Notes under the pieces: model-generated
What the model was told of the DNA's origin: nothing
The model's database searches: none
The model's input: only the letters and a program-made list of their open reading frames with translations
Part shown: piece after piece, positions 63,410 through 64,000 of the stretch
Layout of the letters: the number at the start of each line of letters is the position of its first letter
How positions within the stretch are numbered: the first letter of the stretch is position 1
Translations under genes and position numbers: made by a program
Source of the DNA: Oceanicola sp. D3
GTDB lineage: Bacteria > Pseudomonadota > Alphaproteobacteria > Rhodobacterales > Rhodobacteraceae
DNA: 64,000 bases
Direction of reading: 5' to 3'
Assembly (NCBI RefSeq): GCF_006351965.1
Contig: NZ_CP040932.1
Span: 3,224,001-3,288,000 of the forward strand

Positions 63410-64000
63410 ATGCTGACCATGGAACAGACCGCCCCGGAAACGACCGAAACCGAAACCACCCCGCGCATTCTCATCGTCGAGGATGACCGCGCCACAGCCG
63501 AAACCATCACCGAGGCCGTCGAGGCCTTGGGCTGCGAGCCGGTGGTGATGCGCGATTGGGAGAGCGGGCTGAAGGCGGCAGAGCTGGCCGACTTTGCCGT
63601 CATCGTGATGGACAGGATGCTGCCCGGCGGTGATGGGGTGGACGCGATTGCCAAGATGCGCGGGCGCGGCTCCAAGGCGCTGGTGCTCGTTGTCTCCGCG
63701 CTTGGCACCTCGGGCGCCAAGATCGAAGGGCTGGAGAAGGGGGCCGATGACTATCTGGCCAAACCCTTCGATGGCGACGAGTTGAAAGCCCGCCTGCGTG
63801 CGCTGCTGCGGCGCAACCAGATGGTGGTGCTCGACAATGACCTCATGGCCTTTGGCGATGTTGAAATAAGGCTCAAGGCCCGCACCGTTCACATTGGCCA
63901 AACCCACGTTGCGGTCAGCCCGAAAGAGTTTGAGTTGATTACCTTTTTCGCCCGCAATGCCGGAGAAACCGTTACCCGGATGCAGTTGCTCGAAAATGTC
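63410..64000 (+). CDS. OmpR-family response regulator, 3' end beyond the window
   Basis: At least 197 codons, open to the last base. The receiver domain has the acidic EDD near residue 25 (RILIVEDDRATAETI), phospho-acceptor Asp in VIVMDRMLPGG, and Lys in DDYLAKPFDGDE. The winged-helix domain begins with VEIRLKARTVHIGQTHVAVS and PKEFELITFFARNAGETVTR. Starts at 63410 or 63419 are both in frame; the first lies one base after the protease stop. A sensor kinase probably follows outside the window. Confidence 0.9.
   Translation, partial: MLTMEQTAPETTETETTPRILIVEDDRATAETITEAVEALGCEPVVMRDWESGLKAAELADFAVIVMDRMLPGGDGVDAIAKMRGRGSKALVLVVSALGTSGAKIEGLEKGADDYLAKPFDGDELKARLRALLRRNQMVVLDNDLMAFGDVEIRLKARTVHIGQTHVAVSPKEFELITFFARNAGETVTRMQLLENV

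Overview
This 64 kb window is G+C-rich, densely coded chromosomal DNA, most consistent with a marine Rhodobacteraceae/Roseobacter-type alphaproteobacterium. Supporting signs are an alphaproteobacterial SOS box (GAAC-N7-GAAC), a B12-dependent ribonucleotide reductase, a hisS-hisZ-hisG cluster, a cytoplasmic multi-PAS chemoreceptor, a DUF1489 gene and many four-base ATGA gene overlaps. I see no rRNA, CRISPR array, transposase, integrase or plasmid gene. The content is core and accessory metabolism, transport and signalling, dotted with several families of short dispersed palindromic repeats.

Layout. 1-6.4 kb: end of an unrecognised gene, a divergent 7TMR-DISM kinase / NarL-type regulator pair, two small exported proteins (one EF-hand), then an imelysin plus DUF1513 pair. 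6.4-9.9 kb: an SOS-controlled ImuA-like gene without imuB, an MFS and a MATE exporter. 10-13 kb: metG and a PAS-HisKA-receiver protein with no ATPase domain. 13-17.4 kb: an AttEFGH-type ABC exporter with its AttH lipocalin. 17.4-22.5 kb: tRNA-Leu(UAA), TPR protein, rhomboid, GFA protein, suhB-like phosphatase, and a divergent metR-like/metF pair.

22.5-27.4 kb: a compact aromatic meta-cleavage cluster (semialdehyde dehydrogenase, two extradiol-dioxygenase-fold proteins, a class II aldolase-like protein, and a divergent hydratase). A strong palindromic operator and a 22-codon leader ORF lie in its control region. 27.4-39.5 kb: DUF1489, nrdJ, hisG-hisZ-hisS, slyX, a lipoprotein, dnaE and glsA. 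39.5-41 kb: an ArsR regulator with two SRPBCC proteins.

41-51 kb: xdhABC followed directly by a BMP-family ABC importer (ATPase, two permeases, a small membrane protein, binding protein), which reads as purine uptake feeding xanthine oxidation. 51-59 kb: a four-EF-hand exported protein, a triple-PAS chemoreceptor, deoC, an orphan gene, an ALDH16-type aldehyde dehydrogenase and an arylformamidase-like hydrolase. 59-64 kb: an exported caspase-family protease with a PPC-like secreted partner, divergent from a two-PDZ S1C protease and an OmpR-type response regulator cut by the window end.

The most unusual observation is a ~39 bp dispersed element present in three places: between convergent genes (19.6-19.75 kb), at the ATPase/permease junction of the ABC importer (47.36-47.45 kb), and in frame inside the xdhB coding sequence (43.6 kb), where it adds 13 codons. 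Other points of interest are a likely leaderless SOS promoter, an ArsR operator covering its own start codon, three adjacent catabolic enzymes of which two have lost their metal ligands, and the caspase/protease/regulator locus at the right edge.
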